DNA of 64,000 bases, taken from positions 2,480,001 through 2,544,000 of the forward strand of contig JBMNLP010000001.1 in NCBI GenBank assembly GCA_050952845.1, given 5' to 3'. Numbering within the stretch: position 1 is the first letter of the stretch; the number at the start of each line of letters is the position of its first letter. The DNA is from JAGVSV01 sp050952845 (GTDB lineage: Bacteria > Bacillota > Clostridia > Christensenellales > Aristaeellaceae). The notes under the pieces are model-generated. The model had not been told where the DNA came from. It saw nothing but the letters and a program-made list of their open reading frames with translations, and did not search any database. The position numbers and the translations under genes are program-made. Below, piece after piece: positions 51,880 through 60,847 of this stretch.

Positions 51880-52809
51880 ATGATGAAAAAAGAGAGAAAG
51901 GCAGGCATCCGGATCATGAAAGGGCTGCTAAGCGCCATGCTCATCGCCATTGCCCTGTACTTTTTGGTTCAGGGCCTGCGCAGCGTCCAAGGGCTGCACA
52001 AAGCGCAGGACAGGCTGGATGCCTATGGCGCCAAGTCGGCACAGCTATCCTATGGCGCGATGACCTACATCGATGAGGGGGAAGGCGAGGTCATCCTGTC
52101 GGTTCATGGCATTTTCGGCGGCTATGACCAGGCGTATGACAGCGTCAAAAACAGGAAAGACAAGAACCGCCTGCTGGCTCCTTCGCGGTTTGGCTATCTC
52201 GGCTCTGACGTCAGGGGCGAGGGCACGCCAAAGGAACAAGCTACCGCCTTTGAAGAGCTGCTGGACCATTTGGACATTGACCGGGCCTTTGTTTTAGGCA
52301 CTTCCGCCGGGGGCACCCCTGCCATTCGCTTTGCGCTGGACTATCCGGAGCGTGTCAAGGGCTTGATCCTGTATTGTTCGGCGATGCCGGTGCCTGAAAA
52401 ACCCGATGCCTACCTCGAATACCAGGCGCCGCCCGAGCCGCTCCTGTCCGACTATGCCATGTACCTGATCAGCCCGCTGATGCCTGCCATGATGGGCATG
52501 CCGGCTTCCACCGTGCAGACCATCCAGCCCGTTGCCGAAAGAAAAGTTGGCGTTGTCCTGGACGGCAGGCTGACCAACCCAGACATGGAGCGCAACTTCG
52601 ATCAGTACCCCATTGAAGCGCTGCAGGCGCCGGTTTTGATCCTCCATTCGGAGGACGATCCCGTGGCAAGCTTTGAGAAAGTGAAGCAGGTGCAGCACCG
52701 CTTTCCCAACCTCACGCTTGTTTCGTTTCCCGATGGCGGGCATATGATGACCGGGCACGGCGAAGAAATCGACCGGGCGCTCGACAATTTTCTGCGTCAA
52801 TACCGGTAA
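51880..52809 (+). CDS. Membrane-anchored alpha/beta hydrolase
   Basis: 309 residues. An N-terminal helix (LLSAMLIAIALYFLVQGL) suggests a membrane anchor. The hydrolase fold has VHGIFGG, the nucleophile elbow VLGTSAGGTPAIR, the acid near LILHSEDDPVASFE and the catalytic histidine in FPDGGHMMTGH. The substrate is unknown. It follows the TetR gene in the same direction. Confidence 0.88.
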   Translation: MMKKERKAGIRIMKGLLSAMLIAIALYFLVQGLRSVQGLHKAQDRLDAYGAKSAQLSYGAMTYIDEGEGEVILSVHGIFGGYDQAYDSVKNRKDKNRLLAPSRFGYLGSDVRGEGTPKEQATAFEELLDHLDIDRAFVLGTSAGGTPAIRFALDYPERVKGLILYCSAMPVPEKPDAYLEYQAPPEPLLSDYAMYLISPLMPAMMGMPASTVQTIQPVAERKVGVVLDGRLTNPDMERNFDQYPIEALQAPVLILHSEDDPVASFEKVKQVQHRFPNLTLVSFPDGGHMMTGHGEEIDRALDNFLRQYR

Positions 52810-52833
52810 TGCCGCGGTGCGCCACCGGGGCGT

Positions 52834-52866
52834 GAACCGGACAAGCCGTGTCCAATTCGGTTTTTC
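52834..52866 (+). terminator. Possible terminator after the hydrolase gene
   Basis: AACCGGACA pairs imperfectly with TGTCCAATTCGGTT and is followed by TTTTT. The stem is bulged. Confidence 0.4.
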
Positions 52867-52930
52867 TCGCTTTATGTCGTGTTTTTATCGGCAACAATAT
52901 CCTATGCTGCATGTGCAAGGAGGTTAGGCA

Positions 52931-53449
52931 ATGAACACACAGAAGATCGGCAGATTCCTGAAACAACTGAGAAACGAAAAAAATATGACCCAGGAACAGT
53001 TGGCAGAGCATTTCTACGTTTCCAGCAGGACGGTTTCCCGCTGGGAAACAGGGTCGAACCTGCCGGACATCGCAATTCTCATCGAGCTGTCTGATTTCTA
53101 CAATGTCGATATCAGGGAAATTTTAGATGGCGGAAGAAAGGAGCAGGCCGTGGACAAAGAAAAGGAAGAGACGATTTTGAAAGTGGCGGAGTACAATCAG
53201 GAGGAAAATAAAAGGATATTCCGGGGAGGAAAAATAGCGTTTTTCGTTGGCTTTATCCTTTCCCTCATCAACTTCATTGTCGAGTTGGCCGATATGAAAG
53301 GAGAAGGCTTCTGGTATGATCTGGCGGATTTCATCCGGGGCTTCAATGACGGCATCGTGCTGGCCATGATGCTGATCGGCCTTCTTTACACAACCAACCG
53401 CCTGAACAAAATCCAAAAGGTTAAGCAAAGAATACTCGACAAACGATAA
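52931..53449 (+). CDS. XRE-family regulator with C-terminal membrane helices
   Basis: 172 residues. The helix-turn-helix is MTQEQLAEHFYVSSRTVSRW with ETGSNLPDIAILIELSDFY. After a charged linker come two hydrophobic segments (GGKIAFFVGFILSLINFIVE and DGIVLAMMLIGLLYTTNRL), so DNA binding may be tied to the membrane. GGAGG precedes the ATG. Its target is unknown. The 219 bases after it (53450-53668) hold nothing I can identify. Confidence 0.85.
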   Translation: MNTQKIGRFLKQLRNEKNMTQEQLAEHFYVSSRTVSRWETGSNLPDIAILIELSDFYNVDIREILDGGRKEQAVDKEKEETILKVAEYNQEENKRIFRGGKIAFFVGFILSLINFIVELADMKGEGFWYDLADFIRGFNDGIVLAMMLIGLLYTTNRLNKIQKVKQRILDKR

Positions 53450-53668
53450 ACCGCCTTGCCATCTGCCGATATGCCGTGTTTCCTGACGAGATGAGCGTAG
53501 AATAGTAAATTTTGCGCTCATTTGTTATGCATAAGATCAGGGCATAGGATGATATTGTGGTCAAAAGCCTCATAATCAATAGAAGCATCAGCACATTGAG
53601 GACTTCATAAAACGTCTACATTTCAAGCAACAAAAGCTTCGCTATGGTATCATAGAGCAATTTCACTT

Positions 53669-53821
53669 ATTATGGCGTAATTTGTTCTTAAAAGCCAGGA
53701 AATGTCCTCACGGACTTCCCGGCTTTTGATATTATCATCAGATCCCTGTCAGCAGCATCACCAGGGGAATCGTACCCAGGCACAGCACCAGCGACACCGA
53801 AATGGCCTGGGAAGCCAGCAC
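53669..53821. repeat. Left 153-bp direct repeat flanking the IS1634-type element
   Basis: Identical to 55909-56061. It contains a copy of the efflux-carrier 3' end (codons for about the last 26 residues plus stop, 53738-53821) and of its terminator hairpin (53690-53727). It is non-functional here. It is best explained as a long target duplication. Confidence 0.92.
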
Positions 53822-55908
53822 GGGAGTTTGACACTTGATAAAGCATGAAAGCGCCATAACGCCTTGTGTAGCAATAAAAGATTTGTCAATTTTTCTGTAT
53901 TTATATGTTGTATGTGTTGTATTTTTGGTATAATGGAAAAGGGTGATTTTATGAAGCTGTATTACGATAAGAGACTGAGTGATCCGACGTATTATGTTCA
54001 CCAGGGAATCAGAAACGGAAAAAAGACAACCACCAGGATCGTAAAGAAAATCGGTAAGCATTCAGAATTGTTAAAGATAACGGGTGACCCGCTGGCCTAT
54101 GCCAAAGCAGAAATCGAAAAAATGAATGAAGAATTCCGGGTCGGCAGAGTGCAGTTCGAAATGAAGTGTGATTTTAATGAACGTGTGCGCAAAACTGATC
54201 GGGATGTTTCGGCTTCGACTCAGCAAAATGTTGGGTATTTCTTTTTACAGTATATTCTGAATCGCTTGAATCTAAAGCAGTTCTTCTCCGAGATCACCGC
54301 GGACAGGAAAATGACCTATGATTGCTATGATATCAATCGTTTTCTTACTTATGCCCGTATTCTGGATCCGCAGTCCAAATACGGTACATGGGATCGTCTT
54401 GATTCCTATTATGAGAAACCGGATATCGCTTACCAGCACATGATCCGTTTTATGGACATACTGGAAGAGCACTATGACGATTACCTAAAATGGCTCTTCA
54501 CACAAAGCAGCCATATTGTCCCCCGCAGCACGGCCGTCATGTATTACGATTGCACCAATTTTTATTTTGAAACCGAACAGGAAGACGATGATTACGTTGA
54601 TCCTGTAACCGGGGAAATCATGAAAGGCCTGCGTCAATATGGTGTCAGCAAAGAGCACCGGCCCAATCCTGTTGTTGAGATGGGACTGTTCATAGACCAA
54701 AGAGGGATTCCCATTAGTATGAGCCTTCACCCTGGGAATACCAGCGAACAACTGACAGCCGTTCCTTTGGAACGGGAGATTGTCCATATGCTGAATGGAG
54801 CAAAGCTTATCTATTGCGCCGATGCAGGTCTGGGTTCTTACAATATCCGCAAGTTTAACAGTATGGGTGGAAGAGCGTTTATTGTGACCCAGTCCATTAA
54901 AAAGCTCAGTCATATACTCAAAGAAGCTATCTTTGAGGGCGGCGATTACAAGCTGCTTTCAAATGACCGGCCTGTCACACTTGATTATATGAAGAGCTTT
55001 GACCGACAGGACGAAGCAAACCTGAGTTTGTACAATGATTTTGCGTATAAAGTACTCAATGCAGACCGGGCCGTCGATCTGGGTCTCTACGAAGAAGTAA
55101 AAACCGCGAGTGGGAAAACCAAAAGGGTCAAGGCTGCCGGACAACTAAAACAGCGTGTTATTGTGACCTTTTCCCGTAAGATGAAAGAGTACCAGCAGTA
55201 TATCCGGGACCGGCAGTTGGAGAGGGCACGCACGCTTGTACGCTCAAAAGACCCGGAAGAGATTCGGAAAGGGCCCCATGATGTAAGACGTTTCATGAAA
55301 CGCGTTGTGACGACATCGACCGGTGAAAAAGCGGATATCTCTTATGTTATTGACGAAGAAAAAGTCGCTGAAGAGGCTAAGTATGACGGCTTCTATGCTG
55401 TTGCTACCAACCTTGAAGACAAGGCTGCCGATATCCTGGCTGTTTCCAAAGAAAGATACAGGATTGAAGACTGCTTCCGTATTATGAAGACTAACTTTTC
55501 CGGACGTCCTGTCAATCACCGTAATCCGGAGCGCATCAAGGCTCATTTCCTGATCTGCTATACAGCTCTGTTGGTATATCGTCTGCTTGAATGCCAGCTT
55601 GATGACAATGGGACCCATGTTACCACTGACCATCTGATTGCTACACTCAAGAATATGAACGTTGTCAACATCCATGATGTTCAGTATATGGCATTGTACG
55701 AAGGGAGTAAAACACTTGACGCGCTAACAGCCCTCACCGGTTTAGTTCTTGACCGCATGCATTACAGGCCTAAGGAACTGAATCAGCTGATAAGAAAATT
55801 TCTGAAATGATGATCCCATACAACACTTTTTTTATGAAGCGAACCCCAAAAAGCCTTGCTGTACAACGCTTTTCAGGGTTTTTCTTTTCTCCAACTGTCA
55901 AACTCGGG
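53822..55908 (+). mobile_element. IS1634-family insertion sequence
   Basis: About 2087 bp between exact 153-bp direct repeats. The ends carry an inverted repeat with the core GAGTTTGACA(C/G)TTG (53824 onward, and complement ending near 55905). It holds one full-length transposase. IS1634-family elements are known for long and variable target duplications, which fits this case. The exact end bases are ambiguous by two or three nucleotides. Confidence 0.88.
53951..55810 (+). CDS. IS1634-family transposase
   Basis: 619 residues from the ATG at 53951, which follows GGGTGA. It has family features: AVMYYDCTNFYFETEQEDDD near residue 210 (first Asp), MGLFIDQRGIPISMSLHPGN, LIYCADAGLGSYNIRKF (second Asp) and YRIEDCFRIMKTNFSGRPV (Glu). 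The frame is intact and the length usual, so the enzyme may be active. A TATAAT lies just upstream at about 53930, and a longer frame to 53864 has no ribosome site. Confidence 0.92.
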   Translation: MKLYYDKRLSDPTYYVHQGIRNGKKTTTRIVKKIGKHSELLKITGDPLAYAKAEIEKMNEEFRVGRVQFEMKCDFNERVRKTDRDVSASTQQNVGYFFLQYILNRLNLKQFFSEITADRKMTYDCYDINRFLTYARILDPQSKYGTWDRLDSYYEKPDIAYQHMIRFMDILEEHYDDYLKWLFTQSSHIVPRSTAVMYYDCTNFYFETEQEDDDYVDPVTGEIMKGLRQYGVSKEHRPNPVVEMGLFIDQRGIPISMSLHPGNTSEQLTAVPLEREIVHMLNGAKLIYCADAGLGSYNIRKFNSMGGRAFIVTQSIKKLSHILKEAIFEGGDYKLLSNDRPVTLDYMKSFDRQDEANLSLYNDFAYKVLNADRAVDLGLYEEVKTASGKTKRVKAAGQLKQRVIVTFSRKMKEYQQYIRDRQLERARTLVRSKDPEEIRKGPHDVRRFMKRVVTTSTGEKADISYVIDEEKVAEEAKYDGFYAVATNLEDKAADILAVSKERYRIEDCFRIMKTNFSGRPVNHRNPERIKAHFLICYTALLVYRLLECQLDDNGTHVTTDHLIATLKNMNVVNIHDVQYMALYEGSKTLDALTALTGLVLDRMHYRPKELNQLIRKFLK

Positions 55909-56061
55909 ATTATGGCGTAATTTGTTCTTAAAAGCCAGGAAATGTCCTCACGGACTTCCCGGCTTTTGATATTATCATCAGATCCCTGTCAGCAGCATCA
56001 CCAGGGGAATCGTACCCAGGCACAGCACCAGCGACACCGAAATGGCCTGGGAAGCCAGCAC
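55909..56061. repeat. Right 153-bp direct repeat flanking the IS1634-type element
   Basis: Identical to 53669-53821. This copy is functional: it contains the true end, stop codon and terminator of the auxin-efflux-carrier gene. Confidence 0.92.
55930..55967 (-). terminator. Terminator of the efflux-carrier gene
   Basis: A long stem AAAAGCCGGGAAGTCC paired with GGACATTTCCTGGCTTTT on the minus strand lies ten bases after the stop. An exact copy is at 53690-53727. Confidence 0.8.
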
Positions 56062-56886
56062 TGAATCCATATTGTAGCGCTCGGCAAACAGCTGCACCGA
56101 GTTGGCGCAGGGCAGCGCGCATGCCAGCACCAGCACGCTTAGCGCCATGCCCGTCATACCCAACAGGCGCAGCGCCACCGCCACCGCCAGTGGCATCGCC
56201 AACAAGCGGATAGCCACCGAAACCCAGAGCAGCTTGTCGGACAGGTCCTGAATGCGCTTGATGTCGTTCAGCCTGGCGCCTAACAGCAGCATGGTGACCG
56301 GCGTGGTCAGCGCGCCCAGCTGGCTCAACAGGCTGATGAAGGGTTCGGGCACGCGAATGCGCAGTATAAACATCAGGACAGCCGCCACGCTGGCGACCAG
56401 CCCGTTGTTGAGCAGCAACTGGCGCAGGCTGATCTTGCCGCCAAACAGGCGAACATACAGCGTCCACCACACCAAGTTAAAGGCAACGACAAAGGCGCTG
56501 AGGTACAAGACGCCTTCGTCGCCGTATGCCGCCTGCACAAGCGGCACACCCACAAAGCCGCTATTGGGCATGGCGCACAGCCCCGCGAAAACGGTGCGCC
56601 GCTCCCTTGGCAGCCGGGCCCCGGGAACAAAGTAGCAGATCAGCGTGATGCTGCTCATCACCAGCGCCGACACACCCAGCAGGAACAAAAAATAGGACGG
56701 CGTCAGGTTGCCGGCATCCCGCTGGGTGATGGTCAGCACCTGCGCGGGCCAGGCGAAATTCAGTGCCAGGATATTGAGCCCCTTGACCACCCCGTCATTG
56801 AGGACATCGCTGCGCCGCAAGTACAAACCGATCAGCGTAAGCATCAGCAGCATGGCAATCTGCTGCACAACCGGCATGATGTTCAT
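55978..56886 (-). CDS. Auxin efflux carrier (AEC) family transporter
   Basis: 302 residues with about ten hydrophobic segments in two bundles. Family motifs include FAWPAQVLTIT, FAGLCAMPNSGFVGVPLVQA, TPVTMLLLGARL and ACALPCANSVQLFAERYNMD. Bacterial members export organic acids such as malate. It starts 36 bp after the rph-rdgB fusion. The IS1634-type insertion would have cut its 3' end, but the right-hand 153-bp duplicate keeps it full length. Confidence 0.88.
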   Translation of the reverse strand: MNIMPVVQQIAMLLMLTLIGLYLRRSDVLNDGVVKGLNILALNFAWPAQVLTITQRDAGNLTPSYFLFLLGVSALVMSSITLICYFVPGARLPRERRTVFAGLCAMPNSGFVGVPLVQAAYGDEGVLYLSAFVVAFNLVWWTLYVRLFGGKISLRQLLLNNGLVASVAAVLMFILRIRVPEPFISLLSQLGALTTPVTMLLLGARLNDIKRIQDLSDKLLWVSVAIRLLAMPLAVAVALRLLGMTGMALSVLVLACALPCANSVQLFAERYNMDSVLASQAISVSLVLCLGTIPLVMLLTGI

Positions 56887-56922
56887 CCGTTACGCGTTCC
56901 TCTCATCATGCAGCCAGTGCTT

Positions 56923-58233
56923 TTAGCCAAGCGCGTCCAGCAGTTTCGCCATCGCCCGGGCTCGATGGCTGATGCGGTCCTTCTCCTGGGCGCTCATTTC
57001 AGCAAAGGTCAGCCCGTTTTCGTATTCGAAGTGCGGGTCGTAGCCAAAGCCGCCGGTGCCGCGCGGTTCCTCCACGATCACGCCCGGGCAGACGCCCTCA
57101 AATATGCGCGTCGCGCCAAAAGGTGAAGCCAGCGCCAGCGCGCTGACAAACTGCGCTGTATGCGGCTGAGCCGGGATCTCTTTCAATTGGCTCACCAGCA
57201 GGCGGTTGTTGGCGGCATCATCGCCGTGCTGCCCGGCATAGCGGGCGCTCAACACGCCCGGCGCGCCGCCCAGCGCATCCACCATCAGCCCGCTGTCGTC
57301 AGCCAGCGCAGCGTAGCCTGACGCATCCCGCACAGCCTCCGCCTTGATGGCGGCATTTTCGGCAAAGGTAGCACCCGTTTCCTCGGGAGAAACAGTGATC
57401 CCTGCCTCGCGCATGCCCATCACATCGTACCGGCTGCCCAGCATGCGCTTGAGCTCGGCGATTTTGTGGGCATTGTCGCTGGCCAGGATCAGCCGCTGTT
57501 TCTGGCCGATCACATCAGCCTGCTCACACAGCGCCTCCCGCTGGCAGCGCATCAGCCCGTCCACCGCGCCGCCTGCCAACGCCATCAGCGTATCCAGTTC
57601 CTCTCTGGTAAAAGCACGCCGCTCGCCGGTCGCCTGCAGCTCGATCAAGCCGCCCAGCTCGTTCATGACGAAGTTCATGTCGGCATCGGCGGCGCTGTCC
57701 TCGGCATAGGGCAGATCCACCACGGGCACGCCGCCCACCACGCCAGCGCTGACCGCCGCCACCTGGTGAACAATGGGCGATTCCTTCAGGGCGCCCTGCC
57801 GAATCAGCCGGTCCACCGCCAAGCACAGCGCCACAAAGCCGCCGGTAATGGCGGCGGTACGGGTGCCGCCATCGGCTTCCAGCACGTCGCAGTCAATGGT
57901 GATAGTGCGCCTGCCCAACCGCGTCAGGTCCACCGCCTGGCGCAGCGAGCGGCCGATCAACCGCGATATTTCAACGCCGCGGCTGTCCCGCTTGATGCCG
58001 TCGCGCTGCTTACGCTTGCCGGTGGAGGCAGGCAGCATGGCGTATTCCGCCGTCAGCCAGCCATTGCCCCTGCCTTCTAAAAAGGGCGGCACGCCGTCCT
58101 CCGCCGACGCCGTGCAGATGACCCTGGTGCCGCCAAAGGCAATCAGGCAGCTGCCGGTGGCCGTGCGCACAAAGCCGGGCAGGATTTCCACCGGGCGCAT
58201 CGCCGCCGCGTCGCGGCCGTCCGCTCTTGCCAT
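56923..58233 (-). CDS. Fused RNase PH and XTP/dITP diphosphatase (RdgB)
   Basis: 436 residues. Residues 1-237 are RNase PH (RPVEILPGFVRTATGSCLIA, GWLTAEYAMLPASTGKRKQR, ITIDCDVLEADGGTRTAAIT), which trims tRNA 3' ends with phosphate. Residues 240-436 are RdgB/HAM1 (RLILASDNAHKIAELKRML, YAALADDSGLMVDALGGAPG, GFGYDPHFEYENGLTFAEM), which hydrolyses non-canonical purine triphosphates. The two domains are often neighbouring genes and here form one frame. GGAGGG precedes the ATG. It is part of yajC-rph/rdgB-AEC. Confidence 0.93.
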   Translation of the reverse strand: MARADGRDAAAMRPVEILPGFVRTATGSCLIAFGGTRVICTASAEDGVPPFLEGRGNGWLTAEYAMLPASTGKRKQRDGIKRDSRGVEISRLIGRSLRQAVDLTRLGRRTITIDCDVLEADGGTRTAAITGGFVALCLAVDRLIRQGALKESPIVHQVAAVSAGVVGGVPVVDLPYAEDSAADADMNFVMNELGGLIELQATGERRAFTREELDTLMALAGGAVDGLMRCQREALCEQADVIGQKQRLILASDNAHKIAELKRMLGSRYDVMGMREAGITVSPEETGATFAENAAIKAEAVRDASGYAALADDSGLMVDALGGAPGVLSARYAGQHGDDAANNRLLVSQLKEIPAQPHTAQFVSALALASPFGATRIFEGVCPGVIVEEPRGTGGFGYDPHFEYENGLTFAEMSAQEKDRISHRARAMAKLLDALG

Positions 58234-58267
58234 ATCAGGTCCCTCCAGTCATGTTATGAACATACGA

Positions 58268-58300
58268 AAGCGCCGCGGCCGAAAGACTGCGGCGTTTGTA
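58268..58300 (-). terminator. Hairpin between yajC and the rph/rdgB fusion
   Basis: AAACGCCGC pairs with GCGGCGCTTT on the minus strand, with a short following T-stretch. It probably causes partial termination between yajC and the next gene. Confidence 0.45.
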
Positions 58301-58317
58301 GGATTGTAAAGCCTCAA

Positions 58318-58704
58318 TCAGGCGAGGACTTCGCCGTCGTTCTCGATGCTGACAGCCTCGACGTTGCGAATGGCCCAGCGCGCCACCACAACGGGCACGT
58401 CCTGTTCGCCCACGGTTAGAATGATGTTGTCATCGCGGATGCCCTTGATGGTGCCGTAGATGCCGCCGATGGTGCAGATGCGGTCCCCTGTCTTGAGGTT
58501 GTTCAGCATCTCCTTGACCTTTTTGTCCTTCTTGCGCTGCGGCCGGATCAGCAGGAAATAGAAAACCACCACGATCAGCAGCATGGGGAGGAGGCTGGTC
58601 ACCAGCGCAGCGACAGGGTTCTGGGCTACCTCTTCAGCGTTCTCTGCCACTGCCTCCGCGGCCTCCGCCAGTGCGGATGTAATGCCGAAAATCCAGTCGT
58701 ACAT
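58318..58704 (-). CDS. yajC: Preprotein translocase accessory subunit YajC
   Basis: 128 residues. An alanine/glutamate-rich N-terminus precedes one membrane helix (LVTSLLPMLLIVVVFYFLLI), then RPQRKKDKKVKEMLNNLKTG and DRICTIGGIYGTIKGIRDDN, the YajC signature. It associates with SecDF-SecYEG in protein export. A near-consensus promoter lies about 55 bases upstream. Confidence 0.93.
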   Translation of the reverse strand: MYDWIFGITSALAEAAEAVAENAEEVAQNPVAALVTSLLPMLLIVVVFYFLLIRPQRKKDKKVKEMLNNLKTGDRICTIGGIYGTIKGIRDDNIILTVGEQDVPVVVARWAIRNVEAVSIENDGEVLA

Positions 58705-58756
58705 GATACAAATACCCTACCTTTCAACCTTCTTGGCTTACCGGAATATCCCGGTC

Positions 58757-58785
58757 ATTATACCAAGCACAGTGTACCATTGCAA
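58757..58785 (-). promoter_or_regulatory. Promoter of yajC
   Basis: TTGCAA and TATAAT on the minus strand are separated by 17 bases. Confidence 0.75.
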
Positions 58786-58791
58786 GAGAAA

Positions 58792-58820
58792 TTGACAATT
58801 TGCACCGGTAACCCTATGAT
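58792..58820 (+). promoter_or_regulatory. Promoter of the chromate-transporter pair
   Basis: TTGACA and TATGAT are separated by 17 bases. Its -35 is only six bases from the -35 of the divergent yajC promoter. Confidence 0.75.
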
Positions 58821-58850
58821 GAGGCGAGTTTTTCAGAAAGGACAGACGGT

Positions 58851-59396
58851 ATGAACGCATATTTGGATCTGTTTCTCACCTTTGCCCGCGTGGGCGGGCT
58901 GACCTTTGGCGGCGGGTATGCGATGCTCCCCATCCTGCAGAGGGAAGTGGTGGAAAAGCGCGGCTGGGTTTCCGAAGAGGATGTCATGGATTTTTACGCC
59001 ATCAGCCAGTGCCTGCCAGGCATCATCGCGGTGAATACATCGCTGTTTATCGGCAACAAGCTCAAGGGCGTCAAAGGCAGCATCGCAGCAGGCTTGGGCG
59101 TAGTATTTCCCTCGCTGGTAATCATCATCCTGATCGCGGCGTTTCTGCGCAACTTCACCGATGTCCCTATCGTACGCAACGCCTTTGCCGGCATCCATGT
59201 GTGCGTGTTCGTGCTGATATTGAACGCCGTGTGGAAGCTGTGGAAAGGCGCGGTGGTGGATGCGCCGGCGCTGATCATCTTCGCGGCGGTGTTCCTGCTG
59301 TCGGTTTTCACGGGGTTCTCCCCCATCCTGATGGTGCTGCTGGCAGCGCTGGCCGGCGTGCTGCTCAAAGGCCGGAACGGGAGGAAAGCGGCATGA
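58851..59396 (+). CDS. Chromate transporter (CHR) family protein, first half-size subunit
   Basis: 181 residues with the short-chain CHR motif FARVGGLTFGGGYAMLPILQ near the N-terminus and SQCLPGIIAVNTSLFIG after it. Five or six hydrophobic segments follow. Short CHR proteins work as pairs in the membrane. The start of the second gene overlaps its stop by four bases. Whether the substrate is chromate or another anion is not known. Confidence 0.9.
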   Translation: MNAYLDLFLTFARVGGLTFGGGYAMLPILQREVVEKRGWVSEEDVMDFYAISQCLPGIIAVNTSLFIGNKLKGVKGSIAAGLGVVFPSLVIIILIAAFLRNFTDVPIVRNAFAGIHVCVFVLILNAVWKLWKGAVVDAPALIIFAAVFLLSVFTGFSPILMVLLAALAGVLLKGRNGRKAA

Positions 59397-59965
59397 TTTA
59401 TTTTCAGCTCTTCTACGAATTTTTCCTCATCGGGCTGTTTGCCATCGGCGGCGGCATGGCGACGCTGCCGTTTTTAGAGGACCTGGCGCTGAGGACCAGC
59501 TGGTTCACACAGGCCGATCTGATCAACATGATCGCGGTGTCGGAGTCGACGCCTGGCCCCATCGGCATCAACATGGCCACCTATGTGGGGTTTACCACGT
59601 CGGGCATCCCGGGCGCCGTCATCGCCACGCTGTCGGTGGTACTGCCCTCGCTGCTGGTGGTGACGGTGGTTGCGCGCATGCTGCAAAAGTACAGCGCCAG
59701 CCCGCTGGTGCAAAGCCTGTTCTACGGCATCCGGCCGGCGTCGGTGGGGCTGATCTGCGCAGCAGGCGTCAGCATCTTCCTGATCGCCATCGTTCGGATT
59801 GATATCTACAGGGCCAGCGGCGCCATCGCCGACCTGTTTCAATGGAAGCGCATCGCGCTGGCGGTGGGGCTGTACCTTGCCATCAAACAGTGGAAGCCGC
59901 ACCCCGTGCTCACCATCGCCATCGCCGCTGTGATCGGCGCCGTGTTCCGGTTTGCCGACGCATAG
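59393..59965 (+). CDS. Chromate transporter (CHR) family protein, second half-size subunit
   Basis: 190 residues starting MIYFQLFYEFFLIGLFAIGG with GGMATLPFLEDL after it, and SESTPGPIGINMATYVGF, the second CHR motif. It overlaps the first subunit (ATGA). Its motif differs from its partner, consistent with opposite membrane orientation of the two halves. Confidence 0.9.
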   Translation: MIYFQLFYEFFLIGLFAIGGGMATLPFLEDLALRTSWFTQADLINMIAVSESTPGPIGINMATYVGFTTSGIPGAVIATLSVVLPSLLVVTVVARMLQKYSASPLVQSLFYGIRPASVGLICAAGVSIFLIAIVRIDIYRASGAIADLFQWKRIALAVGLYLAIKQWKPHPVLTIAIAAVIGAVFRFADA

Positions 59966-59973
59966 AAAAAACG

Positions 59974-60813
59974 TCAGCGCGGCACGTCGATCCACGCCAG
60001 GGGCGTTTCCCGCGCCAGCATGGCAGCGCCGCGAAGGGCCATGATGTCCAGCGTGTCCTGTGCCGGCACGGGCGGAACGCCGGTGCGGAAGAAAACGATC
60101 ATCGCGTCCATCAGCGCCTCAAAGAAAGGCCCTTCGGCTTTTGCCGTATGGACGCCGTCCGCCCCCTGAACGCACAGGGTGAACGGCATGCCCTGCCCTG
60201 CGAGGCATATGGATGCCAGCCTGCCGTCCTCCATGATCACCAGCAGGGTTTCCTGGCTGCCCGATGTCACCAGCATGGCTTTTGCAGCCTTGGCCTTCAT
60301 CAGCATCATGACCGGCTCAATCTGATGGATGATGTAGTTTTCATACGAACCGCCGCCCCAGGCATGGATAGCCCGGATGCCTTCCTGATCAAGGGCGGCA
60401 TACTCCGCCGCGTAGCGCAATGCCGATGAGGACCAGCACGGCGTACCATGCTGCCGTGCGATGGCAAATATCCGCTGCGCGCTAGCCAGATCGGGCGCAA
60501 AGGTCTTGTCCACATACACGGGCTTGCCGGACCGAAGCGGCGCCTCGCACAGCTGCTCGTGCATCTCGCAGTTGTCGGGCGACAGCACGATCAGCCCGTC
60601 ACAGGCGTCCACCACCTCCCGGATGGAGGCGCGATGCCGGATGCCCATGTCGGCACACCAGGCAGCTGTCGTCCGCCCGCCCAGCGGGCTGTCGATCATG
60701 CCAAAGGCGTCGGTCACCGCCATGGCGCCACCCGACCGCTTTTTCAGCCAGGCCGGGTAGTTGTTGGCATGCCATTCGTCTAAGTAATAGTCAATGAAAC
60801 CAATTCGAAACAT
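59974..60813 (-). CDS. Gfo/Idh/MocA-like oxidoreductase
   Basis: 279 residues from the ATG at 60813 (AGGAGG upstream); a longer frame lacks a ribosome site. The N-terminus MFRIGFIDYYLDEWHANNYP lacks the classical GxGxxG, but DGLIVLSPDNCEMHEQLCEA and SGKPVYVDKTFAPDLASAQR match the Gfo/Idh/MocA fold, including the conserved EKP-type lysine as VDK. The C-terminal half is shorter than usual. It probably acts on a sugar or inositol derivative. It follows the SGNH hydrolase by 34 bp. Confidence 0.75.
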   Translation of the reverse strand: MFRIGFIDYYLDEWHANNYPAWLKKRSGGAMAVTDAFGMIDSPLGGRTTAAWCADMGIRHRASIREVVDACDGLIVLSPDNCEMHEQLCEAPLRSGKPVYVDKTFAPDLASAQRIFAIARQHGTPCWSSSALRYAAEYAALDQEGIRAIHAWGGGSYENYIIHQIEPVMMLMKAKAAKAMLVTSGSQETLLVIMEDGRLASICLAGQGMPFTLCVQGADGVHTAKAEGPFFEALMDAMIVFFRTGVPPVPAQDTLDIMALRGAAMLARETPLAWIDVPR

Positions 60814-60847
60814 GGCCTTTCCTCCTTCTACTGCTTCATGACATAAG

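Noticed and set aside
53864..53950. N-terminal extension of the IS1634-type transposase
   Set aside because: The ATG at 53951 has a ribosome site and a TATAAT lies inside the extension, so translation from 53864 is unlikely.
59009..59392. Extended start for the second chromate-transporter gene
   Set aside because: The extension is an out-of-frame reading of the first subunit; the ATGA overlap at 59393 gives the normal family length.
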